A stretch of DNA of 64,000 bases from NCBI GenBank assembly GCA_028278545.1, contig JANQED010000033.1, positions 62,001 to 126,000 of the forward strand, written 5' to 3'. The notes beneath the pieces were generated by a model. The model had not been told where the DNA came from. It did not search any database and saw only the letters and a program-made list of their open reading frames with translations. Below, in pieces: positions 43,036-51,783 of the stretch. This stretch comes from Anaerolineales bacterium (GTDB taxonomy: Bacteria; Chloroflexota; Anaerolineae; Anaerolineales; UBA11858). The translations under genes were made by a program, and so were the position numbers. Within the stretch, counting starts at the first letter, position 1. Every line of letters begins with the position of its first letter.

Positions 43036-43500
43036 ATGAGTGTTGTGGTTGAGGTAAGGTCTCAGAATGGGTCTCGCAGGGAGGGGGTTGGCTTGGGATT
43101 AGCGATCTTTGGCTTTGTGCTATTTCTGATGGGCGTCGAACCCGGTATTTTCAACTTGGACCGCAGCCCGGTGGTGGGGTTTGTGCAGATCGCGGTCTTT
43201 TTAATAGGGCTGGCGGTTATTTGTGTTGGAGGATATATCAGTTTTTCAATTCAGTGGACAGCGGGAGAGCGGTCCCTGGCTGCCGATATCGGCCTGCGCC
43301 TGGTCAGTACCGGTTATGTGATCGCTTTTGTCTCAGGATTGGCAGATGTGTTCGGGTTTGGCACCCAACCCTTTCCGATGGTGCCATATTTCGGCCCCTT
43401 GCAAGCCGCGGGGGTAGTGGTGGGGGAAGTTGTCATCGCAATCGGCTTTCTGTTGGTGATTTTGCCCAAAAAATCGCCCGACTCCCACATGGAAGAGTAG
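43036..43500 (+). CDS. Four-helix membrane protein of unknown function
   Basis: The 154-residue protein has four predicted hydrophobic segments at about residues 17-36, 48-72, 90-110 and 122-143, and an intervening hydrophilic loop. I do not recognise a family and see no catalytic motif. It starts 4 bases after the dipeptidase stop and has AAGGATG at its start, so translation is likely coupled. A role in the same peptide-use unit is possible but unsupported. Confidence 0.7.
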   Translation: MSVVVEVRSQNGSRREGVGLGLAIFGFVLFLMGVEPGIFNLDRSPVVGFVQIAVFLIGLAVICVGGYISFSIQWTAGERSLAADIGLRLVSTGYVIAFVSGLADVFGFGTQPFPMVPYFGPLQAAGVVVGEVVIAIGFLLVILPKKSPDSHMEE

Positions 43501-43514
43501 GAAACGCGGGGGAA

Positions 43515-44846
43515 TTATCCCAACGCTTCAAGCATTTCTCGATTTGTAGCGAATTTAAAGTCTTCCAGGCCGTGGGCTTCAGCTTGCGCCCTTTCGATCT
43601 GGCTGAGTCTTTCAACACCGGCCTTATCAACCACGGGGTGAGGCAGTTTCGCCATCCTCTCAGCAACAGCTCCAAGATGGTTAGCGGTGTCTTCGGGAGC
43701 GGGTAAGGTTTGAAGATATTGAAGCACGGCCTCGGCGCCATTTTCTCCGTCTTTACGGGCATAACCGACCAATCCGCTGCTGGCCTCGCGCGACCACCCA
43801 GCTACGAAGACACCTTCTAAGGGTTTTTGCGTTTCCGGGTCGAACACTTCGTAGGAAAGCTCGTTGATCGGGTAGCGAGGGGTGGGATGTTTGACGAAAG
43901 CATTCCACTGGACCGGAAGGCCAAACGATTCATCGACCTTATCCCCGATACAGAACACGACCGTGTCCACATCTAAGACGCGCCTGGTGCCCAGCGGGTG
44001 GGTTTTCGTGCCCCCATTGCGGGCGACCAATTTTGTGTCCTCAACTTCCAGGCCGCGCACCTCTCCACGGTCATCTCCAAGCATTCGCGTTGGCGATGAG
44101 AGGAACTGAAATGTGAAGCGCGATTCCGAATTAGGCTCTTTGGCCTTTGGCAGCGCCGAGAGGATGAAATCCTTGGCTGCCGTGGGGTCTTGATCTACGG
44201 CGCGCATGTGCACGGCAACGCGCTCGAACTCAGCCTCTAGAGCATCCAGATCGAGGTTGAGGGCTACACTTTCCATCTCTTTTTTGGTGAATTTGACTTC
44301 TGCTGGGCCTCGCCTTGCTACTGCGATCACTTCATCGACTTTCTTGTCGCGGATCATCCAATGGGCAATATCGATCATCACATTGCCCACACCGATCAGC
44401 GCGACGCGCCTCCCGATGGCGAACTGGCGTTCACTGAAGGGCGGCAGCTTGTTATAGTGATAGACCAGGTCTTTGGCATGGAAAACCCCTTTGAGGTCTT
44501 CTCCGGGCAGCCCCAGCCATTTGGTGCCCTGAGCACCAACAGTCACGACGATGGCCTGAAATCCGATCTGGCGCAGGTCATCAAGGTTCAAATCCCCGGC
44601 ATTTCCGACCCTGACATTCCCGTAATAAGTGATCTTCTGCTCGGCGAGGATCTTTTGAAATTGTTTGCGCAGACCAGCCTTCATACGATATTTGGTGTGA
44701 TAAATACCATATTCAGCCAGGCCGCCCGGTTTGATGTCGCGGTTAAAAATGACCACCTCGACCCCAGCCTGGGCCAGTTTTTTAGCAGCATATAAGCCAG
44801 CCGGGCCAGCGCCAACGACAGCCACAAGATAATTCCCATTTTCCAT
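43515..44846 (-). CDS. FAD-dependent NADPH-ferredoxin reductase-like oxidoreductase
   Basis: The 443-residue flavoprotein has an N-terminal FAD-binding motif (VAVVGAGPAGLYAAKKLAQAG) and an NADPH site near residue 150 (VALIGVGNVMIDIAHWMI). The adrenodoxin-reductase/GltD-like pattern includes GYARKDGENGAEAV near the C-terminus. It most resembles FprA/adrenodoxin reductase, which passes electrons from NADPH to ferredoxin. No ferredoxin gene is next to it. A divergent promoter region separates it from the M16 genes; TATAAT on the minus strand (44891-44886) is its likely -10. Confidence 0.87.
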   Translation of the reverse strand: MENGNYLVAVVGAGPAGLYAAKKLAQAGVEVVIFNRDIKPGGLAEYGIYHTKYRMKAGLRKQFQKILAEQKITYYGNVRVGNAGDLNLDDLRQIGFQAIVVTVGAQGTKWLGLPGEDLKGVFHAKDLVYHYNKLPPFSERQFAIGRRVALIGVGNVMIDIAHWMIRDKKVDEVIAVARRGPAEVKFTKKEMESVALNLDLDALEAEFERVAVHMRAVDQDPTAAKDFILSALPKAKEPNSESRFTFQFLSSPTRMLGDDRGEVRGLEVEDTKLVARNGGTKTHPLGTRRVLDVDTVVFCIGDKVDESFGLPVQWNAFVKHPTPRYPINELSYEVFDPETQKPLEGVFVAGWSREASSGLVGYARKDGENGAEAVLQYLQTLPAPEDTANHLGAVAERMAKLPHPVVDKAGVERLSQIERAQAEAHGLEDFKFATNREMLEALG

Positions 44847-44984
44847 GTAGTGTGTTCCTCCGAGGGTTGGTTAGCTTCTGTGGGTATTATACCTGCCCTT
44901 GTTTGTGACCTGCCAGCCTCGCGCGATGGAAAGAGGCCATCTTAAAGCGGTTGTTGATGATACAATTCCAGTTTGATTGTTGAC

Positions 44985-45058
44985 GAGACAGCCCCCGTTC
45001 ACCTGGCTGTGCCGGTTTGTTCCTGGGTGGTTCTTGATCCCAAAGGGATAGCTGTCTC
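44985..45058 (+). ncRNA. Candidate structured leader RNA upstream of M16 genes
   Basis: GAGACAGC (44985-44992) pairs with GCTGTCTC (45051-45058) and encloses two smaller stems: CACCTGG/CCTGGGTG around 45000-45029, with wobbles, and ATCCC/GGGAT around 45037-45049. The layout is a three-way junction, ending 44 bases before the M16 start. No known riboswitch class was recognised, and the stems are short. It could also be an incidental fold. Confidence 0.3.
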
Positions 45059-45102
45059 CGGAGTTGGTCGCAATAAAATCTTTTTATGAGGTATTGCTTT
45101 AG

Positions 45103-46392
45103 ATGGACTCTCCCATAACTGAATTAAAACTTTCCAATGGGATGCGAGTGATGCTCAAGGAGATCCACACAGCGCCGATCATCAGCAGTTGGGTCTGGTA
45201 TCGGGTTGGGTCGCGCGATGAAATCCCCGGCAAGACGGGGATATCTCATTGGGTGGAGCATATGCAGTTCAAAGGCACCCCCCAGTTTCCTGGCGGCGTT
45301 CTCGATAAGGCCGTCTCCAGGGAAGGGGGTGTCTGGAATGCCTTTACCTACCTGGATTGGACAACTTATTTCGAGACCATGCCCGCCGACAAGATCGACC
45401 TGGCCCTGCGCCTGGAAGCGGACCGCATGGTCAACAGCATCTTCGACGCCGAAGAAGTAGAATCTGAGCGCACGGTGATCATCTCTGAGCGGCAAGGCAG
45501 CGAGAACCAGCCTCTCTTCCAATTGGGTGAGGTGATGCGGGCCGCGGCCTTCCGGGTGCACCCCTATCATCATGAGATTCTTGGAGATATGGCCGATCTG
45601 CAAACCATCCAGCGTGATGATCTTTACAATCACTATCGCAGTTATTACCGGCCTAATAATGCCGTGATGGTCGTGGCGGGAGATTTCGAAACCCAGGCGG
45701 TGAGGGAGCGCATCGAAGCGCTGTATGGGCCCTTGGGGGCTGGTGATGATCCCATACGACCGGCACGCCCCGAGCCCCCCCAGCGTGGTGAACATCGCCT
45801 GACCGTGGAGGGTTCTGACGATACAACGTATGTGCAGGTGCTCTATCACTCTCCGGTCGCCTCAGACCCGGACTTCTTCCCCTTCATCGTCCTGGATAGT
45901 TTGCTGACCGGCCCCACGGGTTTGAACATGTTTGGCGGCGGGATTTCCAACAAGACCTCGCAACTCTATCTCAAGCTGGTGGAGGGCGACCTGGCAGTGG
46001 GCGTGCGAGGCAGCCTGCCTGTGACTATTGACCCTTATGTTTACAACATTACAGTGACCGTCCATCCTGACCGTACGGCTGAGGAGGTCATCACTGCGCT
46101 GGATGAAGAGATCCAGCGAGTGCAGGAGACGCCGCCGACCCAGGAGGCCGTCGATCGGGCGGTCAAACAAGCGCGGGCGCTGTTTGCCTACGGCAGTGAG
46201 AGCATCACCAACCAGGCTTTCTGGATGGGCTTCACGGAGATGTTTGATTCTTACGACTGGTTTACTGGTTATCTGGATCGTCTGGCTGCTGTGACGACCG
46301 ATGATGTGCAGCGCATTGCACAGACGTATTTGGTGCCCCGCCAGCGGGTTTTGGGAACCTATTTGCCCACCAATGGGGAGGTGTCAAAATGA
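45103..46392 (+). CDS. M16-family zinc peptidase, catalytic subunit
   Basis: The 429-residue protein has the inverted zinc motif HWVEHMQFKGT near residue 47 (His-x2-Glu-His). A distal Glu lies about 75 residues later, in the segment around IFDAEEVESERTVI. The second M16 half spans residues 170-429. M16 peptidases cut peptides within a clam-shell formed by two halves. The adjacent gene is the paired non-catalytic subunit, and the two overlap as ATGA, so the enzyme is a heterodimer. No signal peptide is present, suggesting cytoplasmic peptide degradation. Confidence 0.93.
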   Translation: MDSPITELKLSNGMRVMLKEIHTAPIISSWVWYRVGSRDEIPGKTGISHWVEHMQFKGTPQFPGGVLDKAVSREGGVWNAFTYLDWTTYFETMPADKIDLALRLEADRMVNSIFDAEEVESERTVIISERQGSENQPLFQLGEVMRAAAFRVHPYHHEILGDMADLQTIQRDDLYNHYRSYYRPNNAVMVVAGDFETQAVRERIEALYGPLGAGDDPIRPARPEPPQRGEHRLTVEGSDDTTYVQVLYHSPVASDPDFFPFIVLDSLLTGPTGLNMFGGGISNKTSQLYLKLVEGDLAVGVRGSLPVTIDPYVYNITVTVHPDRTAEEVITALDEEIQRVQETPPTQEAVDRAVKQARALFAYGSESITNQAFWMGFTEMFDSYDWFTGYLDRLAAVTTDDVQRIAQTYLVPRQRVLGTYLPTNGEVSK

Positions 46393-47666
46393 AGCTCGCA
46401 ATTAGCCAGTCTTCTCTCCCTGGCCCTGATGACATTACTTGCGTTGAGCTTTCCAATGGCATCACCGTATTGGCCCGGTCAAATTTCAACAGCCCGTCCG
46501 TCACGGTGAGCGGTTACCTCGCTGTGGGGGGATTATTCGATCCTGACGAGAAGCTGGGCATTGGGGATTTCGTCTCTGCGGCCCTGATGCGCGGCACCGA
46601 GAAACGCGACTTTCAGGGGATATACCAGGCCCTGGAGTCTGTGGGGGCCAGTTTGAGCTTCAGCGGCGCGACCCATACGACCGGCTTTGGGGGAAAATCG
46701 CTGGCGGAGGATTTGCCCCTGCTGTTGGAATTGCTCTCCGAGGGGCTGCGCCAGCCGGTGTTCCCTGAGCAGCAGATCGAGCGCTTGCGGGCACAGTTGC
46801 TGACAGGGTTGACTCTGCGCGCCCAGGACACGCGCGATATGGCCGGGTTGACCTTCGACCAGATGGTCTACAAAGGCCACCCTTACAGCCGACCGGAAGA
46901 TGGCTACCCGGAGACGATCCAATCGATCACTCGCCAGGATTTGGTCCACTTCCACAAAAAGCATTATGGGCCGCGCGGCATGGTCGTCGCTGTGGTCGGC
47001 GGGGTGTCGCCCGAAGAGGCGGTCGAAAGAGTTCGGGCCGCCCTGGGGGGTTGGGAGAACCCCGATCAACCGGACCCGCCTCAACTCCCGTCCGTCGCTC
47101 CGCTTGAGAAGGTGATCAGCCAACGGGTAGAAATCCCTGGCAAATCTCAGGCCGATATCGTGGTCGGCGCGGCCGGTCCCCCCCGCAAAGCGGAGGAATT
47201 CTTCGAGGCTGCCCTGGGGAACAGCGTCTTTGGACAGTTTGGGATGATGGGGCGCATTGGTGAGGCAGTGCGGGAGAAGGCCGGCCTGGCGTATTACGCC
47301 TTCAGCCAGATGAGCGCCGGCATTGGCCCAGGCCCGTGGTCGGTGAGTGCGGGCGTCAACCCGGACAATGTTGAGAAAGCTATTGACCTGATCCGCGCTG
47401 AGATCAAACGCTTTGTGACGGAATCGGTGGCCGAGGATGAGTTGAGTGACAGTAAGGCCAATTTCATCGGGCGTCTGCCCCTGGCCCTGGAGTCCAACGG
47501 CGGGGTAGCCGGTGCGCTGCTCAATCTGGCGCGCTATGACCTGGGAATGGATTATTATCAGCGTTATGCTGGCCTGGTTGAGGCCGTGAGTCCAGAGGGC
47601 GTGCTGGCGGCAGCGAGCAAATACCTGCACCCCGACAAGCTGGCAGTGGCCGTTGCTGGCCCTTAA
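46389..47666 (+). CDS. M16-family peptidase, non-catalytic subunit
   Basis: The 425-residue protein has M16 fold features, but the zinc motif position reads GDFVSAALMRGTEKRD and lacks the His-x2-Glu-His. This is the usual state of the regulatory partner. The C-terminal half carries the R/Y-type segment seen in such subunits (AYYAFSQMSAGIGPGPWSVSAGV), which helps close the clam-shell. It begins inside the catalytic subunit's stop codon. Expression coupling ensures a 1:1 ratio. Confidence 0.93.
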   Translation: MKLAISQSSLPGPDDITCVELSNGITVLARSNFNSPSVTVSGYLAVGGLFDPDEKLGIGDFVSAALMRGTEKRDFQGIYQALESVGASLSFSGATHTTGFGGKSLAEDLPLLLELLSEGLRQPVFPEQQIERLRAQLLTGLTLRAQDTRDMAGLTFDQMVYKGHPYSRPEDGYPETIQSITRQDLVHFHKKHYGPRGMVVAVVGGVSPEEAVERVRAALGGWENPDQPDPPQLPSVAPLEKVISQRVEIPGKSQADIVVGAAGPPRKAEEFFEAALGNSVFGQFGMMGRIGEAVREKAGLAYYAFSQMSAGIGPGPWSVSAGVNPDNVEKAIDLIRAEIKRFVTESVAEDELSDSKANFIGRLPLALESNGGVAGALLNLARYDLGMDYYQRYAGLVEAVSPEGVLAAASKYLHPDKLAVAVAGP

Positions 47667-47699
47667 TCAATTTAATTATGCGTTTAGCGTGAAAGTGAT

Positions 47700-48104
47700 A
47701 TGAAACTGGCAACCGGCGTTGACATCATCGAGATCGAACGCATCGAAGAGTCTATCGCCCGCAACGGTGAGCGATTCTTGAAGCGCGTTTACACTGAGGA
47801 TGAGTTAGCGATATGCGGCGATGACCCGGCCTCCCTGGCGGTGCGCTTCACTGCCAAGGAAGCCGTCGCCAAAGCGCTGGGCTGCGGCATCGGTGATGTG
47901 CGCTGGCAGGAGATCGAAATCCTGCGCGATGAAAAGCGCGCCCCAGTTTTGCATCTCTATGGGGCTGCCCAGGCATTAGCAGATGAACTTGGACTGGAAA
48001 ACTGGTCGCTCAGTCTCAGCCACACTAAGAGCCATGCGGTGGCGTTTGTGGTGGCCCTTGGAGGTTGGGGGTTGGAGGGTGGAAATTGGATGTTAGAAGT
48101 TTGA
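47700..48104 (+). CDS. acpS: Holo-[acyl-carrier-protein] synthase
   Basis: The 134-residue protein is AcpS, which transfers phosphopantetheine from CoA to acyl carrier protein. The Mg/CoA-binding Asp appears in GVDIIEIERIE at the N-terminus and Glu in RFTAKEAVAKALGCG near residue 57. It lies 33 bases after the M16 pair, but a role with it is not evident. The C-terminal tail beyond SLSHTKSHAVAFVV is about 17 residues longer than in compact AcpS proteins. A bidirectional terminator follows. Confidence 0.93.
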   Translation: MKLATGVDIIEIERIEESIARNGERFLKRVYTEDELAICGDDPASLAVRFTAKEAVAKALGCGIGDVRWQEIEILRDEKRAPVLHLYGAAQALADELGLENWSLSLSHTKSHAVAFVVALGGWGLEGGNWMLEV

Positions 48105-48133
48105 CGATGTTCTTTTCAGTGCTTTAGAAATTG

Positions 48134-48170
48134 AAAACCCGGTTCATCTCTGGAGAGCGAACCGGGTTTT
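48134..48170. terminator. Bidirectional terminator between acpS and DedA genes
   Basis: AAAACCCGGTTC (48134-48145) pairs with GAACCGGGTTTT (48159-48170) over 12 bp. T-rich flanks exist on both strands. It ends the 45103-48104 and 48858-48190 transcripts. Confidence 0.88.
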
Positions 48171-48189
48171 GATATTTGCCTGTATTCTT

Positions 48190-48858
48190 TTATGCTTCGG
48201 CTTCTGCTTCCGCTTTTTCGGCTTTGATTTCTGCTCTGGCCTTGAAGAACTCGTAGACCGGCGGAATGAACGAGATAAAGATGATGGCGAAGATCACCAA
48301 CTCGAAGTTGTTCTTGACGAAGGGCAGGTTGCCGAAGTAATAGCCCAACAATGTGAAGCTGGTCACCCAGACGATGGCACCCACAACGTTGTAAGTGACA
48401 AAACGGCCATAGCGCATCGTCCCGACACCGGCTACGAAGGGGGCAAAGGTGCGGATAATGGGGACGAAACGCGCCAGGATGATGGTCTTGCCGCCGTGCT
48501 TCTCGTAAAACTGCTGGGTCTTTTGGAGATAATCCTGTTTCAGCCAGCGGATGTTGCCGCTGAAGGCTCGATCTCCAACATAGCTGCCGATCCAGTAGTT
48601 GATTGTGTCTCCGAGGATCGCGGCGACTATCAGGAGGCCAATGATCGTCCAATGATTCAGGTCTCCCTTGGCTGCGAAGCTCCCTGCGGCGAAGAGCAAG
48701 GAATCGCCGGGCAGGAAGGGGGTCACTACGAAGCCTGTTTCCATGAAGACGATCAAGAACAGGATGATATAGGTCCAAGTGCCGTATTGGGAGATGATGG
48801 TGCTCAGGTGTTCATCTATATGGAGCACGAATTCGATCAAGAAGGTGATGAGTTCCAT
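48190..48858 (-). CDS. DedA-family membrane protein
   Basis: The 222-residue protein has six hydrophobic stretches and DedA motifs: FVVTPFLPGDSLLFAAGSFA, ILGDTINYWIGSYVG, EKHGGKTIILARFVPIIRTFAPFVAG and GRFVTYNVVGAIVWV. DedA proteins act as membrane flippases (undecaprenyl phosphate or phosphatidylethanolamine) and in proton-gradient upkeep. The charged C-terminal tail is rich in Lys, Ala and Glu (RAEIKAEKAEAEAEA). The protein should be an inner-membrane polytopic enzyme. The next gene upstream on this strand, the selenoprotein candidate, lies 105 bases away. Confidence 0.93.
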   Translation of the reverse strand: MELITFLIEFVLHIDEHLSTIISQYGTWTYIILFLIVFMETGFVVTPFLPGDSLLFAAGSFAAKGDLNHWTIIGLLIVAAILGDTINYWIGSYVGDRAFSGNIRWLKQDYLQKTQQFYEKHGGKTIILARFVPIIRTFAPFVAGVGTMRYGRFVTYNVVGAIVWVTSFTLLGYYFGNLPFVKNNFELVIFAIIFISFIPPVYEFFKARAEIKAEKAEAEAEA

Positions 48859-48963
48859 GGGGTATCCTTTTGAAGGTTAAAGCGGGCGGAATTATAGCCT
48901 GTGACCATCAATCGAGCAATGCAAGGACGCGGTTCTTCCATGCAACCGCGTCCCTGATGAGCG

Positions 48964-50277
48964 TCATTGTTCTGTGATAATGACCGTAATGATGTTATCT
49001 CCCGGGGGCAGCTCCCCACCCTGGGATGGATCGCGAGGCGTGAAATCTTGAACCACTTCCATGCCGCTGATCACTTCCCCAAAGATGGTGTAACCACCGT
49101 CGAGGTGAGTGGCGGGGCCGTAAGTGATGAAGAACTGGCTGCCATTGGTGTCCAGGCCGGAATTAGCCATGGCGACCAAGCCCTCACGGTCGAAGGATAG
49201 ATCTTCTGATGTTTCGTTCTTGAAGGCGTAACCTGGGCCGCCCAAGCCTGTTCCCGTGGGGTCCCCACCCTGGGCCATGAAGCCAGGCAGCACGCGGTGG
49301 AATGGTGCGCCGTCAAACCAGCCTTCTCGGGCTAAGAAGACGAAGCTGTTGACCGTTATGGGGGCCACATCGGGGAAGAGTTCGATGACAACGTCGCCCT
49401 TTTCAGTCTGAAGGGTGGCAGTGTACCCCTTGAGTGGGTCGATGACCATTGGGGGACATTCGGTATATTGCTGCTCGGCGAATTCGGTCAGGCTGAGGAT
49501 GGCGGTGATGCTGGCAGAATCCAGCGGGCCGTTGTAGGGGTTGTTGTTGAGCGCAAAGAAGGGCGTGCCGGGAAGCCCGATCCGCTGACCCTCTTCCCAG
49601 GTATTCTCTGCCAGGGCGACGATCTGCTCGCTGTTGAGATCAGCCTCGAATTGGGCTGCATCTATCTCCAATGCAGGGGCATTGTCGATCAGCCAACTCT
49701 GGAAGCCTTCTACGGAGAGGCCGGTCCAATTGGAGATGTTTTCGTAGAGGAAATTGTGCATCTCCCAGAATTTGCCTTGCAACCCGGCTGCTTCTGCGGC
49801 CTGGGTAGCCAGCAGCGCTTTATCATGAATGGAGGCCAGAGGGAAATGACGGTAGACCACGCGCACATCTTCGGGAAAATCGACTTTGAGTTGCGCCAAC
49901 ACGGGCGCAATTTGAGCGCAGTATGGTCATTGATAGTCGCCGTACTCGACGATGGTCAGGGCGGCGGTTTCGGGGCCTAAAACCCAGTCGTCGTCGGTGA
50001 CAGCGAAGATGTCCGCGTAGGGTGTTTCTGGGTCCATGGGCGCGCTGACCATGGTGCACTCACTGACGAATTTGGCCGGGGTGGGCTCTTCTTCGGCGGC
50101 GAGAGCGGGGGTCTCCGTGGGGGGAGGTTGGGTGGGGGGAGGTTGAGTATGGGTGGCTTCGGGAGTAGGGGGTGCTTCTTGTGCAGAAGTCTCCCCGGCC
50201 TGAGTCGGCGCCTCCCCGCCGCAGGCGGCCAATAAGAAGGCCAGTACCAACAAAGGGATTAGAAAACGTTTGTACAT
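48964..50277 (-). CDS. Predicted selenoprotein lipoprotein: DsbA-like (UPYC) plus cyclophilin PPIase
   Basis: Read through an in-frame TGA (49929-49927), this is a single 437-residue frame. It has a lipoprotein signal peptide (VLAFLLAACGG), a Pro/Thr-rich linker, and a DsbA-like thioredoxin domain (about residues 85-270). A cyclophilin-type peptidyl-prolyl isomerase follows (about 283-437; FHRVLPGFMAQGGD, NSGLDTNGSQFFI). The TGA is residue 117, in VEYGDYQ-U-PYCAQIAP, exactly where DsbA homologues have the first Cys of CPYC; the resolving Cys is residue 120. The cis-Pro is in GLPGTPFFAL. A SECIS-like hairpin follows the codon. A true nonsense mutation is the rival reading, but the frame continues intact for 320 codons. 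It is secreted and probably folds disulfide proteins; the zincin gene lies 9 bases upstream. Confidence 0.85.
49891..49910 (-). promoter_or_regulatory. Bacterial SECIS-like hairpin after in-frame UGA
   Basis: On the minus strand TTGCGCC (49910-49904), loop CGTGTT and GGCGCAA (49897-49891) form a perfect 7-bp stem. The loop starts 24 bases after the UGA, and a G is the second loop base. Bacterial SECIS elements lie just 3' of the codon with a G/U-bearing small loop, so both position and loop fit. ACT/AGT further out may extend the stem. Confidence 0.75.
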
Positions 50278-50286
50278 GAATCTCTC

Positions 50287-51585
50287 CTAAGGGGTTAGAT
50301 TTTTCTCCACAGCCGCTTGCAACTGCTCGAAGGACCACATCCAAGAGATGCGGTTGACGAAAGCAGCCAGCGAGGGGCTTTCGGCGCGCAGGGCGCGTAC
50401 AGCGGCACCAATAGGGTCTTCACTGACGCCTGCCGCGCCGCCGGGTTGGTCTGCGTAAGCGCCGTGAAAGGCAAAATAGGCCTGATTGAGCTTGCGGATA
50501 CGGTAGCCGTTCTCAACGAAAAGTTGGCGGCGGGTCTCCATATAGGCTTCGGCTTCTTCGATCTCCCCTTCGGCCAGCATCTGATCGACGTTGAGGCGGG
50601 TTTCGTGCATTTCAGCCCTGAAATCGAAGGCCGGGGGTTCGGGTTCGGGGGTGATCTCTTCACTGGGCTCCGCGATTGGCTGCGGCGGGGGCGGGACGAA
50701 CTCTGGATAATAGCGCTCGATGAGTGCGGCGCCGATTTCTTTCCCGGCGATGTTGGCTGTCGTCTCGTTGATGGTGCGCAGCTCAGCGTTTTTCATGTAA
50801 CTGGCTCCCAGAGGGCGTAGGGTGAGGAAGTTGTGGATCCATTCGTGGGCCACTACCTCAGCCAGCCAGTTGATGTTCGTGGTCTGGACAACCATGGTGG
50901 GATAGGTGCCCACGCCGCCGATATTTACGACCAATGAGGATACGTTCAATGCCTGGTCAACCTGGGTTTCGAGGGTAGCGCGCTGGTCGGTGGGGTACTC
51001 GTGCTGGAGAGAGATGTTGGCATCTTGCTGGATCACGTCCCGAGGGGAGACGATCAGGGCCAGCGGCAGCGGCGTGATATGGTAAAGCACTGGCGGTATG
51101 GATTGCCCCCCAAAGGTCAGGTCTAGTTCTGCGGCGGTAGTCCTGAGCTGGTTCTGAAAGATCGATTCGGCCAGGGGAGCCAGGTGTCTGCGGTGCTTGT
51201 AAAGCCGGTCCAGTTCTTGGCGCAGCGGTTCTGAGGCCGCCTCAGGGTTGGCGATTTCTGGGTTGGTGTAATACTCGTCGAGGTAGCCTTCGTATTGGGA
51301 AATTTGCGCGACCAGATCGAGGTAGTCCAGCACAAGCAGGCTTTGATCATCTGGGGTCAGGTAATCGGCTGTTCCTATGCCGATCTGACCCAGTTTGTCC
51401 TGCAGGGCATCCAGAGTCCAGTTCACGTAGTCGAATTCGATCTGACGTGTGAAGGCGCGTACGCGCTCGACTTGATCTCCTGGCTCCAGGACGCTGCGCT
51501 GCAGGGAGAAAACGGCCATCAGGACGACAATTGTGGGGCGGAGAAAAGGCCTTATCAACGACCATAAACCGGGCATAACGGGCAT
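50287..51585 (-). CDS. Membrane-anchored zincin-like metallopeptidase
   Basis: The 432-residue protein has one N-terminal hydrophobic segment (SLIRPFLRPTIVVLMAVFSLQ), which is a signal anchor or uncleaved signal. The main domain is external and contains the zinc motif VAHEWIHNFLTLRPLG (HExxH) near residue 245 and ELRTINETTANIAGKEIG about 25 residues on, a likely place for the third zinc ligand (Glu). The family is not one I can name. It precedes the predicted selenoprotein by 9 bases, so the two are probably produced together. A disulfide or cis-proline requirement of the peptidase would fit. Confidence 0.7.
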   Translation of the reverse strand: MPVMPGLWSLIRPFLRPTIVVLMAVFSLQRSVLEPGDQVERVRAFTRQIEFDYVNWTLDALQDKLGQIGIGTADYLTPDDQSLLVLDYLDLVAQISQYEGYLDEYYTNPEIANPEAASEPLRQELDRLYKHRRHLAPLAESIFQNQLRTTAAELDLTFGGQSIPPVLYHITPLPLALIVSPRDVIQQDANISLQHEYPTDQRATLETQVDQALNVSSLVVNIGGVGTYPTMVVQTTNINWLAEVVAHEWIHNFLTLRPLGASYMKNAELRTINETTANIAGKEIGAALIERYYPEFVPPPPQPIAEPSEEITPEPEPPAFDFRAEMHETRLNVDQMLAEGEIEEAEAYMETRRQLFVENGYRIRKLNQAYFAFHGAYADQPGGAAGVSEDPIGAAVRALRAESPSLAAFVNRISWMWSFEQLQAAVEKNLTP

Positions 51586-51633
51586 GATTGTATCACGGCG
51601 AGCTTAGAGGGGAATGAATGCAGTCAGATATCC

Positions 51634-51662
51634 TTGACATACGATTAGATTATCAGTATTAT
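51634..51662 (+). promoter_or_regulatory. Promoter of padR operon
   Basis: TTGACA (51634-51639) and TATTAT (51657-51662) are 17 bases apart, a near-consensus promoter. The -10 overlaps a perfect palindrome, so it is likely repressible. Confidence 0.8.
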
Positions 51663-51677
51663 TAAGTTAATAATACT
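51655..51677. promoter_or_regulatory. Perfect palindrome, candidate PadR operator
   Basis: AGTATTATTAA (51655-51665) and TTAATAATACT (51667-51677) flank a single G, giving two perfect 11-base arms. It covers the -10 of the padR promoter, the normal position for autorepression. Confidence 0.75.
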
Positions 51678-51783
51678 TGTAGCTGGTCATATGTTTTGGA
51701 GCAAGATGATGCCTGCGTTGATCGCTTCATCATGAAGTCATAATCAGTTTGGAGTTCACAGTTACAAGGAAGGGAGCAGTTTT

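Noticed and set aside
49902..49929. Treating the selenoprotein as two genes or as a nonsense pseudogene
   Set aside because: The stop hits precisely the first CXXC position, no RBS precedes the downstream in-frame GTG near 49904, and a SECIS-like hairpin follows. Both halves belong to one DsbA fold.
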